Notes: generated by a model not told the origin, from the letters alone. A stretch of DNA of 43,728 bases from an uncultured Nitrosopumilaceae archaeon (GCA_937897875.1 CALCPD010000060.1:1-43728), one strand, 5' to 3'. Shown: positions 24,458-31,853, counted from the stretch's first letter. A program made the numbers and translations.

Positions 24458-25297
24458 TTAATTTTTAATTACTATGTTTAATTCATCTATTTTTTTTAAA
24501 ATATTCTCTTTTACTACATTTGACATTTTTCTTGGATCAAACAAACCCTCTCGATTACCATTTTTAATAAATTCTATATCTAATGTACATAGACAACCTT
24601 CTTCACCTGAAACTAATCTGGCATCATCAATTAAAACAGAACTTGTTTGATATGTTTCAATTAGTAATGAATCTAATTCTTTAAACAATTTGTTTTTCTT
24701 TTCAGTCAACTGTTTAAATTCTTCACCTGAATCTTTTTCAATTTCAGCATATACTTTTTTACTAAATTCTTCATCATTGTAAAAAACTTCGAATAATTTT
24801 TGATGATCAAAATCTTTGTATCCCATATCTTTTAATTTATTTAACACAAATTGATCACTGTTGTCTGATAACTCCGTTTCTTTATTTTTTGTAGTGTCGA
24901 CAATTTCTGCTAATTCTTTTTGACAATCTATTACTCTTTGAATGGGCTTATAGAATAACAATACATGAAATTGTAATGATATATGTCCTGAAATTAAATA
25001 ATTTCCTTCGGTAATTTCAAATTTTGTAAAGATTCTTCTAAGATCCTCGTTATTTGTAATTGACACGTCTTGTAATGACCAATCGATTAATTTTTCATTT
25101 ATTTTTTCAAGATAATTGTTTATTTTTTGAGGATCAAATGTTTTTTGTTCTGTGATGGTCGAATCTCCCATCATAACTTTGACATCAACTGTTTTTGTTA
25201 ATTCTATAATTTTGGTTAAAATATCTTGTTGTATAATTTCATTTTTTTTATTTAAAATTTGAATGAATTCATCTGCTGATTTGGAACCTAATCGCAC
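24458..25297 (-). CDS. Hypothetical protein (279 aa)
   Basis: No family recognised. Alternating coiled-coil-like helices (FIQILNKKNEIIQQDILTKI, EKKNKLFKELDSLLIETYQT) and a strand-rich C-terminal part (EEGCLCTLDIEFIKNGNREG). A CLC pair at about residue 239 is the only cysteine motif. An in-frame ATG at 25297 gives a clean start. It is the last minus-strand gene before the cyclase unit. Confidence 0.6.
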   Translation of the reverse strand: MRLGSKSADEFIQILNKKNEIIQQDILTKIIELTKTVDVKVMMGDSTITEQKTFDPQKINNYLEKINEKLIDWSLQDVSITNNEDLRRIFTKFEITEGNYLISGHISLQFHVLLFYKPIQRVIDCQKELAEIVDTTKNKETELSDNSDQFVLNKLKDMGYKDFDHQKLFEVFYNDEEFSKKVYAEIEKDSGEEFKQLTEKKNKLFKELDSLLIETYQTSSVLIDDARLVSGEEGCLCTLDIEFIKNGNREGLFDPRKMSNVVKENILKKIDELNIVIKN

Positions 25298-25419
25298 AAA
25301 AATAACCCTATAATTCTCATCCTTAAACCTTCATCCTACTATTGTTCAAAATTTAGTAATTCTGGTACAACTCGATAATACTCAACAATATCTAAATAGA
25401 TTAATCACTACTTCTAGGC

Positions 25420-25542
25420 ATGGAGAAATCAAAAATATCTTGTTATAATTGTAATAATGAAATAGTAGAATATTATGATGAAAGATACAACGGAACTAGA
25501 GGTAAATGCATCCTTTGTAAGATTGATTTTCCGTTGGAATGA
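25420..25542 (+). CDS. Small zinc-ribbon protein (40 aa) coupled to the nucleotide cyclase
   Basis: ATG at 25420. CYNC (8-11) and CILC (30-33) make a two-CxxC ribbon in a 40-residue protein. Its stop TGA (25540-25542) overlaps the cyclase ATG at 25539, a 4-base ATGA coupling. Its role may be to assist or regulate the cyclase, inferred from coupling only. Confidence 0.65.
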   Translation: MEKSKISCYNCNNEIVEYYDERYNGTRGKCILCKIDFPLE

Positions 25543-26330
25543 ATATGAAAATGACTGAAGAATTGAATAAAAATAAAGAAAACCCTGTGGTGGACATGTT
25601 ACTTAGCCGTAATGTTGAGGAAACCATTGATTCCGAATCCATGATTTTAGAAACTCAGAAAAGAGTTTGGGGTGCTTTAAAAAAAGGATATGAATATTCT
25701 GGGGTTGTAGATGAATCTGAAACATATCTTAGAAAACATGTATTTTCTAAACTTGATATGGTTGTTTTGTATGTTGATTTAGTTGGTTCTACCACAATGG
25801 CTTTGGAAATGCCTTCTGAAAAAATTGCTATAATTATTAGTTCTTTTGCACAGGAAATGGCAGCAGTTATTAGACAACATCATGGTTATGTTTTAAAATT
25901 TGTTGGTGATGCTGTTATTGGATATTTTGTTGCAGAGGGTAATTCTTTACTTACTGCTGACAATGCAGTTAATTGTGCCAAATCCATGAACACAGTAATC
26001 CAAAAAGGAATTAATCCAATACTTAATCAATATGATTATCCTGATTTAATGGTAAAAATTGGTGTAGATTTTGGACAAAATATTGTTGTTCGATATGGTG
26101 CTGATGAAACAAATTCTCATGTTGATCTAATGGGACCTGCTATGAATATTGCAGCAAAAATTCAAAATATGGCAAAACCAAATCAAATTCTAATCGGTTC
26201 AGATGTATGTAGAAGACTTCACCCAAGTTCTCAAACTCATTTTCAAGAAATTGTTTGGAAAAACAATGAATGGAAGTATCGTTCTAGAGTAACGGGAGAA
26301 GTTTACAAAGTATTTGAATTCAAGGGATAA
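25539..26330 (+). CDS. Class III nucleotide cyclase homologue
   Basis: Class III adenylate/guanylate cyclase catalytic domain at about residues 70-250. Metal-binding aspartates are D80 (VLYVDLVGST) and D124 (LKFVGDAVIGYF), the purine-selecting pair K120 and D196 (HVDLMGPAMN) fits ATP use, and the transition-state asparagine is N203. The partner arginine of the usual N-x3-R signature is replaced by lysine K207 (NIAAKIQ). This could lower activity, or the enzyme may have adapted. There is no membrane or sensor domain; the first 65 residues are helical and may dimerise. A zinc-ribbon gene is coupled upstream. Confidence 0.85.
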   Translation: MNMKMTEELNKNKENPVVDMLLSRNVEETIDSESMILETQKRVWGALKKGYEYSGVVDESETYLRKHVFSKLDMVVLYVDLVGSTTMALEMPSEKIAIIISSFAQEMAAVIRQHHGYVLKFVGDAVIGYFVAEGNSLLTADNAVNCAKSMNTVIQKGINPILNQYDYPDLMVKIGVDFGQNIVVRYGADETNSHVDLMGPAMNIAAKIQNMAKPNQILIGSDVCRRLHPSSQTHFQEIVWKNNEWKYRSRVTGEVYKVFEFKG

Positions 26331-26351
26331 TCAATTTTATTTTATGTTATT

Positions 26352-26498
26352 TTAGATTGTAAATTTTTCAGGACATTCAACATGTTCATAATGATGTTCT
26401 GTAAATTTTTCTTGAACTACATACATCACAATTTTATGTAATTCTTTTTCTTTGATGTCCTTTTTACATCGCAAGCAGGATTTTATTTTTTCAGCCAT
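26352..26498 (-). CDS. Small Cys/His-rich protein (48 aa)
   Basis: ATG at 26498, TAA at 26354-26352. CLRC (8-11) and a HHYEHVEC cluster (36-42) suggest a zinc site. Convergent with the cyclase gene. It resembles in layout the other mini zinc-ribbons here but without clear homology. Confidence 0.55.
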   Translation of the reverse strand: MAEKIKSCLRCKKDIKEKELHKIVMYVVQEKFTEHHYEHVECPEKFTI

Positions 26499-26636
26499 GA
26501 ATATATCCGATCAAAATAGGAAATGTATAAGGATCTGCGATCAACTCAAATTGAGCAAAACTAACTGAAATTAGACTTATTGGTATATCAAATGACTATA
26601 AGTAAGCGTAAAATATGCCAAATTTAGACAATCAAT

Positions 26637-27017
26637 ATGGATAATATGGTAATGAGACATCTTCAGGACCTTTATGGGTTAAATCCAAACATACCACATA
26701 TGGCATTCCAATTCCCTCGATTACCTCCAGGATTAAATCATCCATTATCTCCAGTTCACCAAAATCAAATGAAATCTCAATTAACTCAACACGATGAAAC
26801 TTTAAATCAAAAACTACAAGGATTTCAAAAATTATATCAAGATTATGCCTCTGGTTTGCTTTCTCATGAATCTCAAATCATCCCCCCAGGACATCCATTA
26901 TTCAGTGGTAGAAATTCTATACAAACACTTCAAACCGAGAATGATAAATTGATTAAAGAGAATTTAGAATTAAAGAAAAAACTTGATAGTAGACCTAAAG
27001 ATCAACATAACCCATAA
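26637..27017 (+). CDS. Hypothetical Pro/Gln-rich protein with coiled-coil C-terminus (126 aa)
   Basis: N-terminal half is rich in Pro, His and Gln (FQFPRLPPGLNHPLSPVHQN) with low complexity. The C-terminal half is a heptad coiled coil (SIQTLQTENDKLIKENLELK). Not recognised; a PHA-synthase PhaE-like layout came to mind but nothing firm supports it. Confidence 0.5.
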   Translation: MDNMVMRHLQDLYGLNPNIPHMAFQFPRLPPGLNHPLSPVHQNQMKSQLTQHDETLNQKLQGFQKLYQDYASGLLSHESQIIPPGHPLFSGRNSIQTLQTENDKLIKENLELKKKLDSRPKDQHNP

Positions 27018-27081
27018 ATAAAAATTCTATAAAATGTTAAAAATTAATAAGCCTTATTAGATTCTGCGATGGTTTTTTTGT

Positions 27082-27468
27082 ATGGTTAAAACTTCTTCAG
27101 ATAAATGGAAAAGTACTGTTTTAAAATATAAAAAACAATGTCAGTCAATTCTTCAAATCTCTAAAAATATTCGATATGCTGGTGTTATCAATAATTATGG
27201 TAGAACATTAACTGGAGTGATAAAACCTACTCTTAAACCCATATTGAAATCAGAAGAAGTTAAACATGAATTTTTTATAATTTCTACATTACTTACATTG
27301 AGAAAAGATAACACTACTTCTATCGGCAAATTAGATCACGTACTCTTAAAGCATTCCAAGGTAAACATTGTTGTTTTTCTTAAAAATGATGTGGCATTTT
27401 ATGTTTCAATTAATTCAAAAGAAAAAAGTTTGGATAAGATTATCTCTTCAATAAAAAAGACAATCTAA
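27082..27468 (+). CDS. DUF6659-like thaumarchaeal protein (128 aa)
   Basis: The sequence NIRYAGVINNYGRTLTGVIK is followed by EFFIISTLLTLRKDNTTSIG and KLDHVLLKHSKVNIVVFLKN. This resembles a small family that I remember from ammonia-oxidizing archaea as DUF6659, with a roadblock-like fold impression. The biochemical role is unknown. It overlaps the convergent VOC gene by 4 bases. Confidence 0.55.
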   Translation: MVKTSSDKWKSTVLKYKKQCQSILQISKNIRYAGVINNYGRTLTGVIKPTLKPILKSEEVKHEFFIISTLLTLRKDNTTSIGKLDHVLLKHSKVNIVVFLKNDVAFYVSINSKEKSLDKIISSIKKTI

Positions 27469-27878
27469 GCTGGTGTAAATCCATGATACCCACTAGTTTG
27501 CTGATCTTTGTCCTCATAGATGGGTTCAAACAATGAAATCATGTATTGGTCTGGATCCAAAATCACTGCATTTTTACCTACATCCTTTTCAACAATGTCG
27601 CGGTGAATTGTAACACCTTTTGCCTTTAGTTCTTCAAGTGCAGATTTCAAATCACCTACTAGAAATCCTAAACTTACTCCATTGTCTATAGAACTACCTA
27701 CATGTTCTGCTGTTGATGATGCAGGATGTAAACTCAATAAAGTTCCGGATGTACCTAAATCTACCCATGTTTTTCTTTTATCTTTGATTGGCAGACCAAT
27801 TATTTCGTTGTAGAATTGTATTGACTTTTCTAGATCATTGACTGCCAATATGACATTTCCAACTTTTTTGATATTCAC
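27465..27878 (-). CDS. VOC (glyoxalase/dioxygenase) superfamily protein
   Basis: A single-unit VOC fold of 137 residues: VILAVNDLEKSIQFYNEIIG, DLGTSGTLLSLHP, and the last strand ending AVILDPDQYMISLFEPI with the family glutamate. The usual first metal histidine position is Asn (N8), so metal-binding is uncertain. The substrate cannot be told from sequence. Confidence 0.75.
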   Translation of the reverse strand: MNIKKVGNVILAVNDLEKSIQFYNEIIGLPIKDKRKTWVDLGTSGTLLSLHPASSTAEHVGSSIDNGVSLGFLVGDLKSALEELKAKGVTIHRDIVEKDVGKNAVILDPDQYMISLFEPIYEDKDQQTSGYHGFTPA

Positions 27879-27964
27879 AAAGAATATGGGTGAAAGTTGC
27901 TTAAATCAATTACCATCATAATTTTAAATTTATTAAAAAATAATTTTTAAATTTTTAATATTTA

Positions 27965-28183
27965 TTATTGAACTTCAACCATTGTTTCAGTTCTTTCGAC
28001 ACCACTAATTTTTTGAATTTGGTTTGTAACTTCTTTTATTTCTATTAATTCCTGAACATCAATAATTGCAACTGCATCAAATTGTCCACTTGTTGGAAAT
28101 GAATTTGAGACTTTAGATAACTTTCTTAATTTAACTGCAATCAATTTCTTTGGTGATTTTACTAAAATTATTGCTTTTACCAA
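27965..28183 (-). CDS. RAM-domain-only Lrp/AsnC protein (72 aa)
   Basis: Only the ligand-binding (RAM/AsnC) domain is present: AIILVKSPKKLIAVKLRKLS, SFPTSGQFDAVAIIDVQELI and KISGVERTETMVEVQ. There is no helix-turn-helix. Stand-alone RAM proteins may sense amino acids or bind partner Lrp proteins. Its start overlaps the end of the similar gene at 28177. Confidence 0.7.
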   Translation of the reverse strand: MVKAIILVKSPKKLIAVKLRKLSKVSNSFPTSGQFDAVAIIDVQELIEIKEVTNQIQKISGVERTETMVEVQ

Positions 28184-28416
28184 CCTAAATCTACCTCTAC
28201 TTCAATTAATGTTTCTGTAGTTACAATGTCCTTAATTTTTTTAAAATCAATTACCATTTGATTGATTTGCTCCATATTGCCTTCCAATATTACGCTGACA
28301 TCTGCCCTTCCTGTAACTATCATTACCTGTTTGACTACTTTTCTTTTTTTCTTTAATATTTCAACAACTAAATCCACTTTTCCAGGTTTAACCGTTATCA
28401 AACATAATGCATGCAC
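28177..28416 (-). CDS. RAM-domain-only Lrp/AsnC protein (79 aa), second copy
   Basis: Same fold as its neighbour: MHALCLITVKPGKVDLVVEI, MIVTGRADVSVILEGNMEQI and DIVTTETLIEVEVDLGW. Tandem with a 7-base overlap, so the two form a two-gene operon, and may assemble as hetero-oligomers. A 14-base palindrome lies 36 bases upstream (28448-28470). Confidence 0.75.
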   Translation of the reverse strand: MHALCLITVKPGKVDLVVEILKKKRKVVKQVMIVTGRADVSVILEGNMEQINQMVIDFKKIKDIVTTETLIEVEVDLGW

Positions 28417-28447
28417 AGAAATGTTATGCTATTCAATATGATAAAGA

Positions 28448-28470
28448 TTTCTTAGATATATCTAAAGAAA
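28448..28470. promoter_or_regulatory. Palindrome upstream of the RAM-domain pair
   Basis: TTTC, then the perfect 14-base palindrome TTAGATATATCTAA (28452-28465), then A and GAAA. It overlaps the expected archaeal TATA/BRE region for the minus-strand gene starting at 28416. Lrp-type regulators bind such AT-rich palindromes, so it is an operator candidate, inferred only. Confidence 0.4.
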
Positions 28471-28615
28471 ATTGATAGTCTCACGTGCGTTTACCATTTT
28501 TTAGCTGTTTTTTCACTAATTTTTTGAAATTATTTCTAATTTTTAAAAATACTTTTTCCTTTGAATTACAATGTTAAGGATATCAAGTCTTTTTTGTAGG
28601 TCATACCAATAGATA
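28471..28615. other. AT-rich gap without clear gene
   Basis: Part of the 199-base gap between the RAM pair and the small membrane protein. No coding frame and no strong hairpin found. The CACGTG (28483-28488) and the A/T-tracts look like divergent promoters. Confidence 0.4.
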
Positions 28616-28759
28616 ATGGTGGAATCTATGGACTATCTGATCCTATTAGTACTATTGAAATCCCCTATTCTAGTCGTGATGTTCCTTAAATGGAACAAGA
28701 TTAAGTCAAGAATTTCAAATCTTATTCATAAAGAAAAGAAAGAGTTACTTGATATTTGA
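28616..28759 (+). CDS. Small single-span membrane protein (47 aa)
   Basis: ATG at 28616, TGA at 28757-28759. A hydrophobic helix at residues 7-25 (YLILLVLLKSPILVVMFLKW) is followed by a positively charged tail (NKIKSRISNLIHKEKKELL), a layout that predicts a cytoplasmic C-terminus. It runs up to the DUF1059-like gene with a 4-base overlap to that gene's alternative TTG start. Confidence 0.5.
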   Translation: MVESMDYLILLVLLKSPILVVMFLKWNKIKSRISNLIHKEKKELLDI

Positions 28760-28779
28760 TCATAATTAGAAGTAAAATT

Positions 28780-29049
28780 ATGACAAGACCAATTACTTGC
28801 AAAGAAGCCGAGAAAAATTGTACGTGGTCAATTAATGAAGAAAGTATGGAAAAAGTATGGTTACAACTAAAAGAACACATTTTGTTACAACATAAAGAAA
28901 TTGAATTGAATCCTGAAAATATTGAAATTATTAAATCAATAATCACTTCCAAAGTGTACAAAGACGGTGCACGAGTTGAATCAGGAAGATTTTGGTGGTG
29001 GGGGGAGAAGATGGAAAAAGTAAACAAACTAATCGCTGATCAACAATAA
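28780..29049 (+). CDS. DUF1059-like small protein ending in a Trp-rich motif
   Basis: Start ATG 28780 is preferred over an in-frame TTG at 28756 since the aligned paralogue at 33532 begins at the same place (MTRPITCKEAEKNCTWS versus MTKTISCNFTGTDCSWS). The C-x(5-7)-C-x-W, then EHILLQHKEIELN, follow the DUF1059 pattern. It ends GRFWWWGEKM plus 14 residues, where the paralogue stops at RFWWWG. Function unknown; the three consecutive tryptophans are unusual. Confidence 0.65.
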   Translation: MTRPITCKEAEKNCTWSINEESMEKVWLQLKEHILLQHKEIELNPENIEIIKSIITSKVYKDGARVESGRFWWWGEKMEKVNKLIADQQ

Positions 29050-29165
29050 CTCTATTTTCCAATGAATTTTAGAATCGTTTTCTAATTCCAATAATTGTAA
29101 TAGATGGAATCACTGAGATTGGTAAGTATGAACCCGTCTATGTTGTATGCTCATTCTCTATGTTT

Positions 29166-29384
29166 CTAGTCTGTTGCTTCTTGAGATCTTGCTTCTTCAA
29201 GATAAGCTCTACGCTCTTCATTCACTTTTTCTTGATCAATTACTATGTCATCATCAACGATCACAATTCCACTGTCCCCACTAGGCTCATTTTTAATTTT
29301 TTTACTTTTAGATTTGGCTTTGGTAGTTTTCTTGGTTTTTGTGGCTTTTTTAGTCGTTTTTTTGGTAACTTTTTTTTCAACCAT
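29166..29384 (-). CDS. Lys-rich, histone-H1-like-tailed protein (72 aa)
   Basis: Start chosen at ATG 29384 (MVEKKVTKK); 13 codons upstream exist in frame but look noncoding. The first half is a Lys/Thr/Ala tail (KKVTKKTTKKATKTKKTTKA) of the kind seen in DNA-binding chromatin proteins. The second half is acidic (GIVIVDDDIVIDQEKVNEER). The gene may be a DNA- or RNA-associated protein. Confidence 0.6.
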   Translation of the reverse strand: MVEKKVTKKTTKKATKTKKTTKAKSKSKKIKNEPSGDSGIVIVDDDIVIDQEKVNEERRAYLEEARSQEATD

Positions 29385-29449
29385 TAATATCGAAAATCTT
29401 GCGATAGAGTCGCTTTTAAACATTTTGTGATATTTTGTCTATTTTTTAT

Positions 29450-29674
29450 TTAATTCTCATCTGTATCTAGTTCAATTGACTCATTTGTGATCTCTGTAAT
29501 TTCATTCAAAACGATCTTTTTTACTTCATCTGGAGTTGCAATATGGTTTGAAACCATGTAGTTTAATTGATCCAATATGGCGTATTGGACCCTAGATCTC
29601 AATACTTCTAAAACATCTTTTTCAACTGTTGGATGAAATTCACTTATCCATTGTTCAGACTCATCTTCAATCAT
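29450..29674 (-). CDS. Hypothetical acidic helical protein (74 aa)
   Basis: Helical and acidic (EFHPTVEKDVLEVLRSRVQY, TPDEVKKIVLNEITEITNES). It precedes the Lys-rich gene on the same strand by 65 bases and may be co-transcribed with it. No family recognised. Confidence 0.5.
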   Translation of the reverse strand: MIEDESEQWISEFHPTVEKDVLEVLRSRVQYAILDQLNYMVSNHIATPDEVKKIVLNEITEITNESIELDTDEN

Positions 29675-29820
29675 ATTTTTTAAAATTTTATCTGGAATTT
29701 ATTTTATGTGAATTTAAAATATATTGTTTATTTTGAAAATAATTGAAAAACACCTACATTGTTGTCAATCATTTACTCTTCAATGAATTTATCAGGAATT
29801 GGTATATTTTACTTTATGAT

Positions 29821-29838
29821 GGGAGGTGAAAGAAAATA
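29821..29838 (+). promoter_or_regulatory. Strong Shine-Dalgarno before an ATA codon
   Basis: GGGAGGTGA (29821-29829) lies 6 bases before ATA (29836-29838), which is in frame with the gene at 29881. No ATG/GTG/TTG occurs in frame between the SD and codon 16. A competing ATG at 29816 yields only MMGGERK and stops at 29837-29839. A TATA-like TATATTTTA lies at about 29802-29811. Confidence 0.5.
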
Positions 29839-29880
29839 GCAAAATTAGCAGATTATCAAATAGTTAGGGATTCAGCATCA

Positions 29881-30168
29881 TTGGCAAAAATTGATGGTCA
29901 ATCATTTACAATAACAGAAATTGAGGATTCTCATTACACTCAAGGTGAGGAAATTACTAAAGGTGTAAAGTTAACAATGAAAGAATCATTTTCAATTGAT
30001 GGAAATCAAATGAATAAATTTCATACCACCCGTGTTGCCATTGTAAAAAAATTTTCTAATCAAAAACTTCGAGATGATATTAATTCAGGCAATGAAACAC
30101 TTCATGTGAAATGTGTTTTAGAAAAATCTACGTCTGGAAAAAACTTCTTTAATTTAGTAGATGCATAG
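29881..30168 (+). CDS. Hypothetical small protein (95 aa; maybe 110 with a non-standard ATA start)
   Basis: From the TTG at 29881 the protein reads AKIDGQSFTITEIEDSHYTQ, KGVKLTMKESFSIDG, KFHTTRVAIVKKF and CVLEKSTSGKNFFNLVDA. The preceding 15 codons, from ATA at 29836, read IAKLADYQIVRDSASL and look protein-like, with a perfectly spaced Shine-Dalgarno before the ATA. The real product is therefore probably 110 residues, begun at AUA or at an ATG altered in this copy. The family may bind nucleic acid (strand-rich, OB-like by impression). Confidence 0.6.
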   Translation: MAKIDGQSFTITEIEDSHYTQGEEITKGVKLTMKESFSIDGNQMNKFHTTRVAIVKKFSNQKLRDDINSGNETLHVKCVLEKSTSGKNFFNLVDA

Positions 30169-30177
30169 CCTATGTTT

Positions 30178-30345
30178 CTACTCTAGTAGTTTTCCATTCT
30201 TTATTTTATTTTTATTTCTATAAATTATAAGATGATATTTTATGATATTTTTCAAATTATCTTCAATGGATAATTCTTGATTAATGCAAATACTAAGAAA
30301 ATCAAAATAATCCTTATCAAGTAATTTTATTTCAATTTTTCTCAA
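30178..30345 (-). CDS. Small helical protein (55 aa), TTG start
   Basis: TTG at 30345 overlaps the stop of the upstream gene (TTGA), and TAG is at 30180-30178. Basic helical sequence: RKIEIKLLDKDYFDFLSICI, then KNIIKYHLIIYRNKNKIKN. Belongs to a two-gene unit with 30342-30512. Confidence 0.45.
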   Translation of the reverse strand: MRKIEIKLLDKDYFDFLSICINQELSIEDNLKNIIKYHLIIYRNKNKIKNGKLLE

Positions 30346-30512
30346 TGCAATACCTGAGTTTGTATTGTGCTATCCTCTTCTGCAATCATTTTAGCATGGT
30401 TCTCACATACTCTCATGATTTCTCTAGCAAATGGTTTTTTAGAATTGTTATAATGGGAATATAAAATTTTGAAATAGGATTCAGTACTACAGCCTAAAAT
30501 ATTACAAATCAT
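30342..30512 (-). CDS. Small Cys-containing protein (56 aa)
   Basis: ATG at 30512, TGA at 30344-30342. ICNILGCSTESYFKILYSHY near the N-terminus has C3 and C8, and a CENHA motif is at 36-40, which may complete a C-x4-C...CxxH metal site. The frame is closed exactly by the following TTG gene. No family recognised. Confidence 0.5.
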   Translation of the reverse strand: MICNILGCSTESYFKILYSHYNNSKKPFAREIMRVCENHAKMIAEEDSTIQTQVLH

Positions 30513-30576
30513 AAGATTAGAAACTAGTCCATATTGAGCCTAAAAGAGGAGGTTATTCTATCATAAATCTAAAGAG

Positions 30577-30650
30577 TGCCAAGGGCATGATTTGAACAAG
30601 CGACAGCCCGGTCTTCAGCCGAGTGCTCTTCCAGGCTGAGCTACCTTGGC
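30577..30650 (-). tRNA. tRNA-Phe (GAA)
   Basis: Cloverleaf on the minus strand: acceptor GCCAAGG/CCTTGGC, D-arm GCTC-AGCCTGGAA-GAGC, anticodon stem CTCGG/CCGGG around CTGAAGA (anticodon GAA), variable loop CTGTC, T-loop TTCAAAT, discriminator A. There is no encoded CCA and no intron. The T-stem has a U51-U63 mismatch (GCTTG/CATGC). The flanking AGT and ACT would extend the acceptor helix to 10 pairs in the precursor. Confidence 0.95.
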
Positions 30651-30692
30651 ACTAAAAAAAATACTTTAGATGAGGCATTAAAGTTTGTCTTT

Positions 30693-31229
30693 TCAGGGTT
30701 TCCAAATAATATCTTCCACACCATTGCGTTTATTGATCAAACGACCCATTACAAACATCAAATCGGATAATCTATTGAGGTATTTGATGCAATTCGAATT
30801 GATCTCATCCTTATCACTTAATTTCACTACTAATGTTTCTGCTCTACGTACAATGGTTCTAACTTGATGAATTTGAGCTGCAGCCACATTTCCTCCCGGT
30901 AAAATAAAATTTGTAATTGGAGACAATTCTAATTCAAATTTATCAATAATTTCTTCTAATTTCTCAACACTCTCTAATGAAATCCTATTTTTTAAATCAT
31001 TAAGATTTTGGTTTGATAAATCAGAACCAAGTAAAAATAATTCATTTTGAATTTGAGTTAAAACTTGTCTAATGTCATCATCTAAGGTATTTGTTAAAAC
31101 AATACCAATTGAAGCATTTGCTTCATCTACTGTTCCATACGCCATAATCCTTGAATGTGATTTTGAAATCCTATAATCTCCTTGTAATCCCGTATTTCCA
31201 TCATCTCCAGTTTTAGTATAAATTTTCAT
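30693..31229 (-). CDS. ATP:cob(I)alamin adenosyltransferase (PduO-type)
   Basis: Transfers adenosyl to cob(I)alamin to make coenzyme B12, needed by methylmalonyl-CoA mutase in the 3-hydroxypropionate/4-hydroxybutyrate carbon cycle. PduO/MMAB signatures are the N-terminal IYTKTGDDGNTGL, then YGTVDEANASIG and LPGGNVAAAQIHQVRTIVRRAE (three short stretches: LPGGNVAAAQ, HQVRTIVRRAE). 178 residues is typical. It lies next to tRNA-Phe and divergent from an HD gene. Confidence 0.92.
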   Translation of the reverse strand: MKIYTKTGDDGNTGLQGDYRISKSHSRIMAYGTVDEANASIGIVLTNTLDDDIRQVLTQIQNELFLLGSDLSNQNLNDLKNRISLESVEKLEEIIDKFELELSPITNFILPGGNVAAAQIHQVRTIVRRAETLVVKLSDKDEINSNCIKYLNRLSDLMFVMGRLINKRNGVEDIIWKP

Positions 31230-31313
31230 ATTTTTGTTATTTTTCCTTACCTATTATACAATTCGAAAAATAAGATATGAAAACTCATTAGGAGAAAATA
31301 AAATGTATTATTG

Positions 31314-31850
31314 ATGGAATTTTTAGATTTTTTTAAAAATGCATTAAATTTAAAAAATATTTCAAGGCAAGGCTGGATAGATAAATTATCTATTGAACAC
31401 CCTGAATCTGTGGCTGATCATAGTTATTCTATGGCCATTATGGGCATGGTCATTTCAGATTTTGAAAATTATGACACTGAAAAAATATTAAAAATGATCT
31501 TATTACATGATTTAGCTGAATCTAAAATTGGGGATTTTACACCAGAACAAATAACTAAATCTGAAAAGGAGAAAATTGAGAATCATGCATTTTATGATAT
31601 AATTGAAACATTACCAAATTCTATAAAATCACCATATACTTCGATTTGGAAAGAATACCAAAACCAGATATCCGTGGAAGCAAAAATTGTACATCAAATA
31701 GACCGATTAGAGATGGCATTACAAGCAAAAATGTATGAAAAATCAGGTTCATCAAAAGAAAATACTGCTACTTTTTTACAAACAGCAAAATCTGATATCA
31801 CTCATCCAAAACTAAAAGAATTATTTACAAAGATTGTGGAAGATCAATAG
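31314..31850 (+). CDS. HD-domain hydrolase (HDDC2/YfbR-like)
   Basis: Start ATG at 31314 (an in-frame TTG is 3 bases earlier). Residues, counted from the ATG, H36 in VADHSYSMA, H65-D66 in LLHDLAESKIGD and D near IVHQIDRLEMA are the HD metal ligands. The family hydrolyses 5'-deoxyribonucleoside monophosphates. The gene follows cobalamin adenosyltransferase in divergent orientation. GGAG is seen 22 bases before the start but is too far to act as a usual Shine-Dalgarno site. Confidence 0.87.
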   Translation: MEFLDFFKNALNLKNISRQGWIDKLSIEHPESVADHSYSMAIMGMVISDFENYDTEKILKMILLHDLAESKIGDFTPEQITKSEKEKIENHAFYDIIETLPNSIKSPYTSIWKEYQNQISVEAKIVHQIDRLEMALQAKMYEKSGSSKENTATFLQTAKSDITHPKLKELFTKIVEDQ

Positions 31851-31853
31851 AAC

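Noticed and set aside
28560-28689. Frame reading VIPIDNGGIYGLSDPISTIE in the same DNA as the small membrane protein
   Set aside because: Looks protein-like but has no start codon (preceded by TAG) and overlaps the ATG-started membrane-protein frame.
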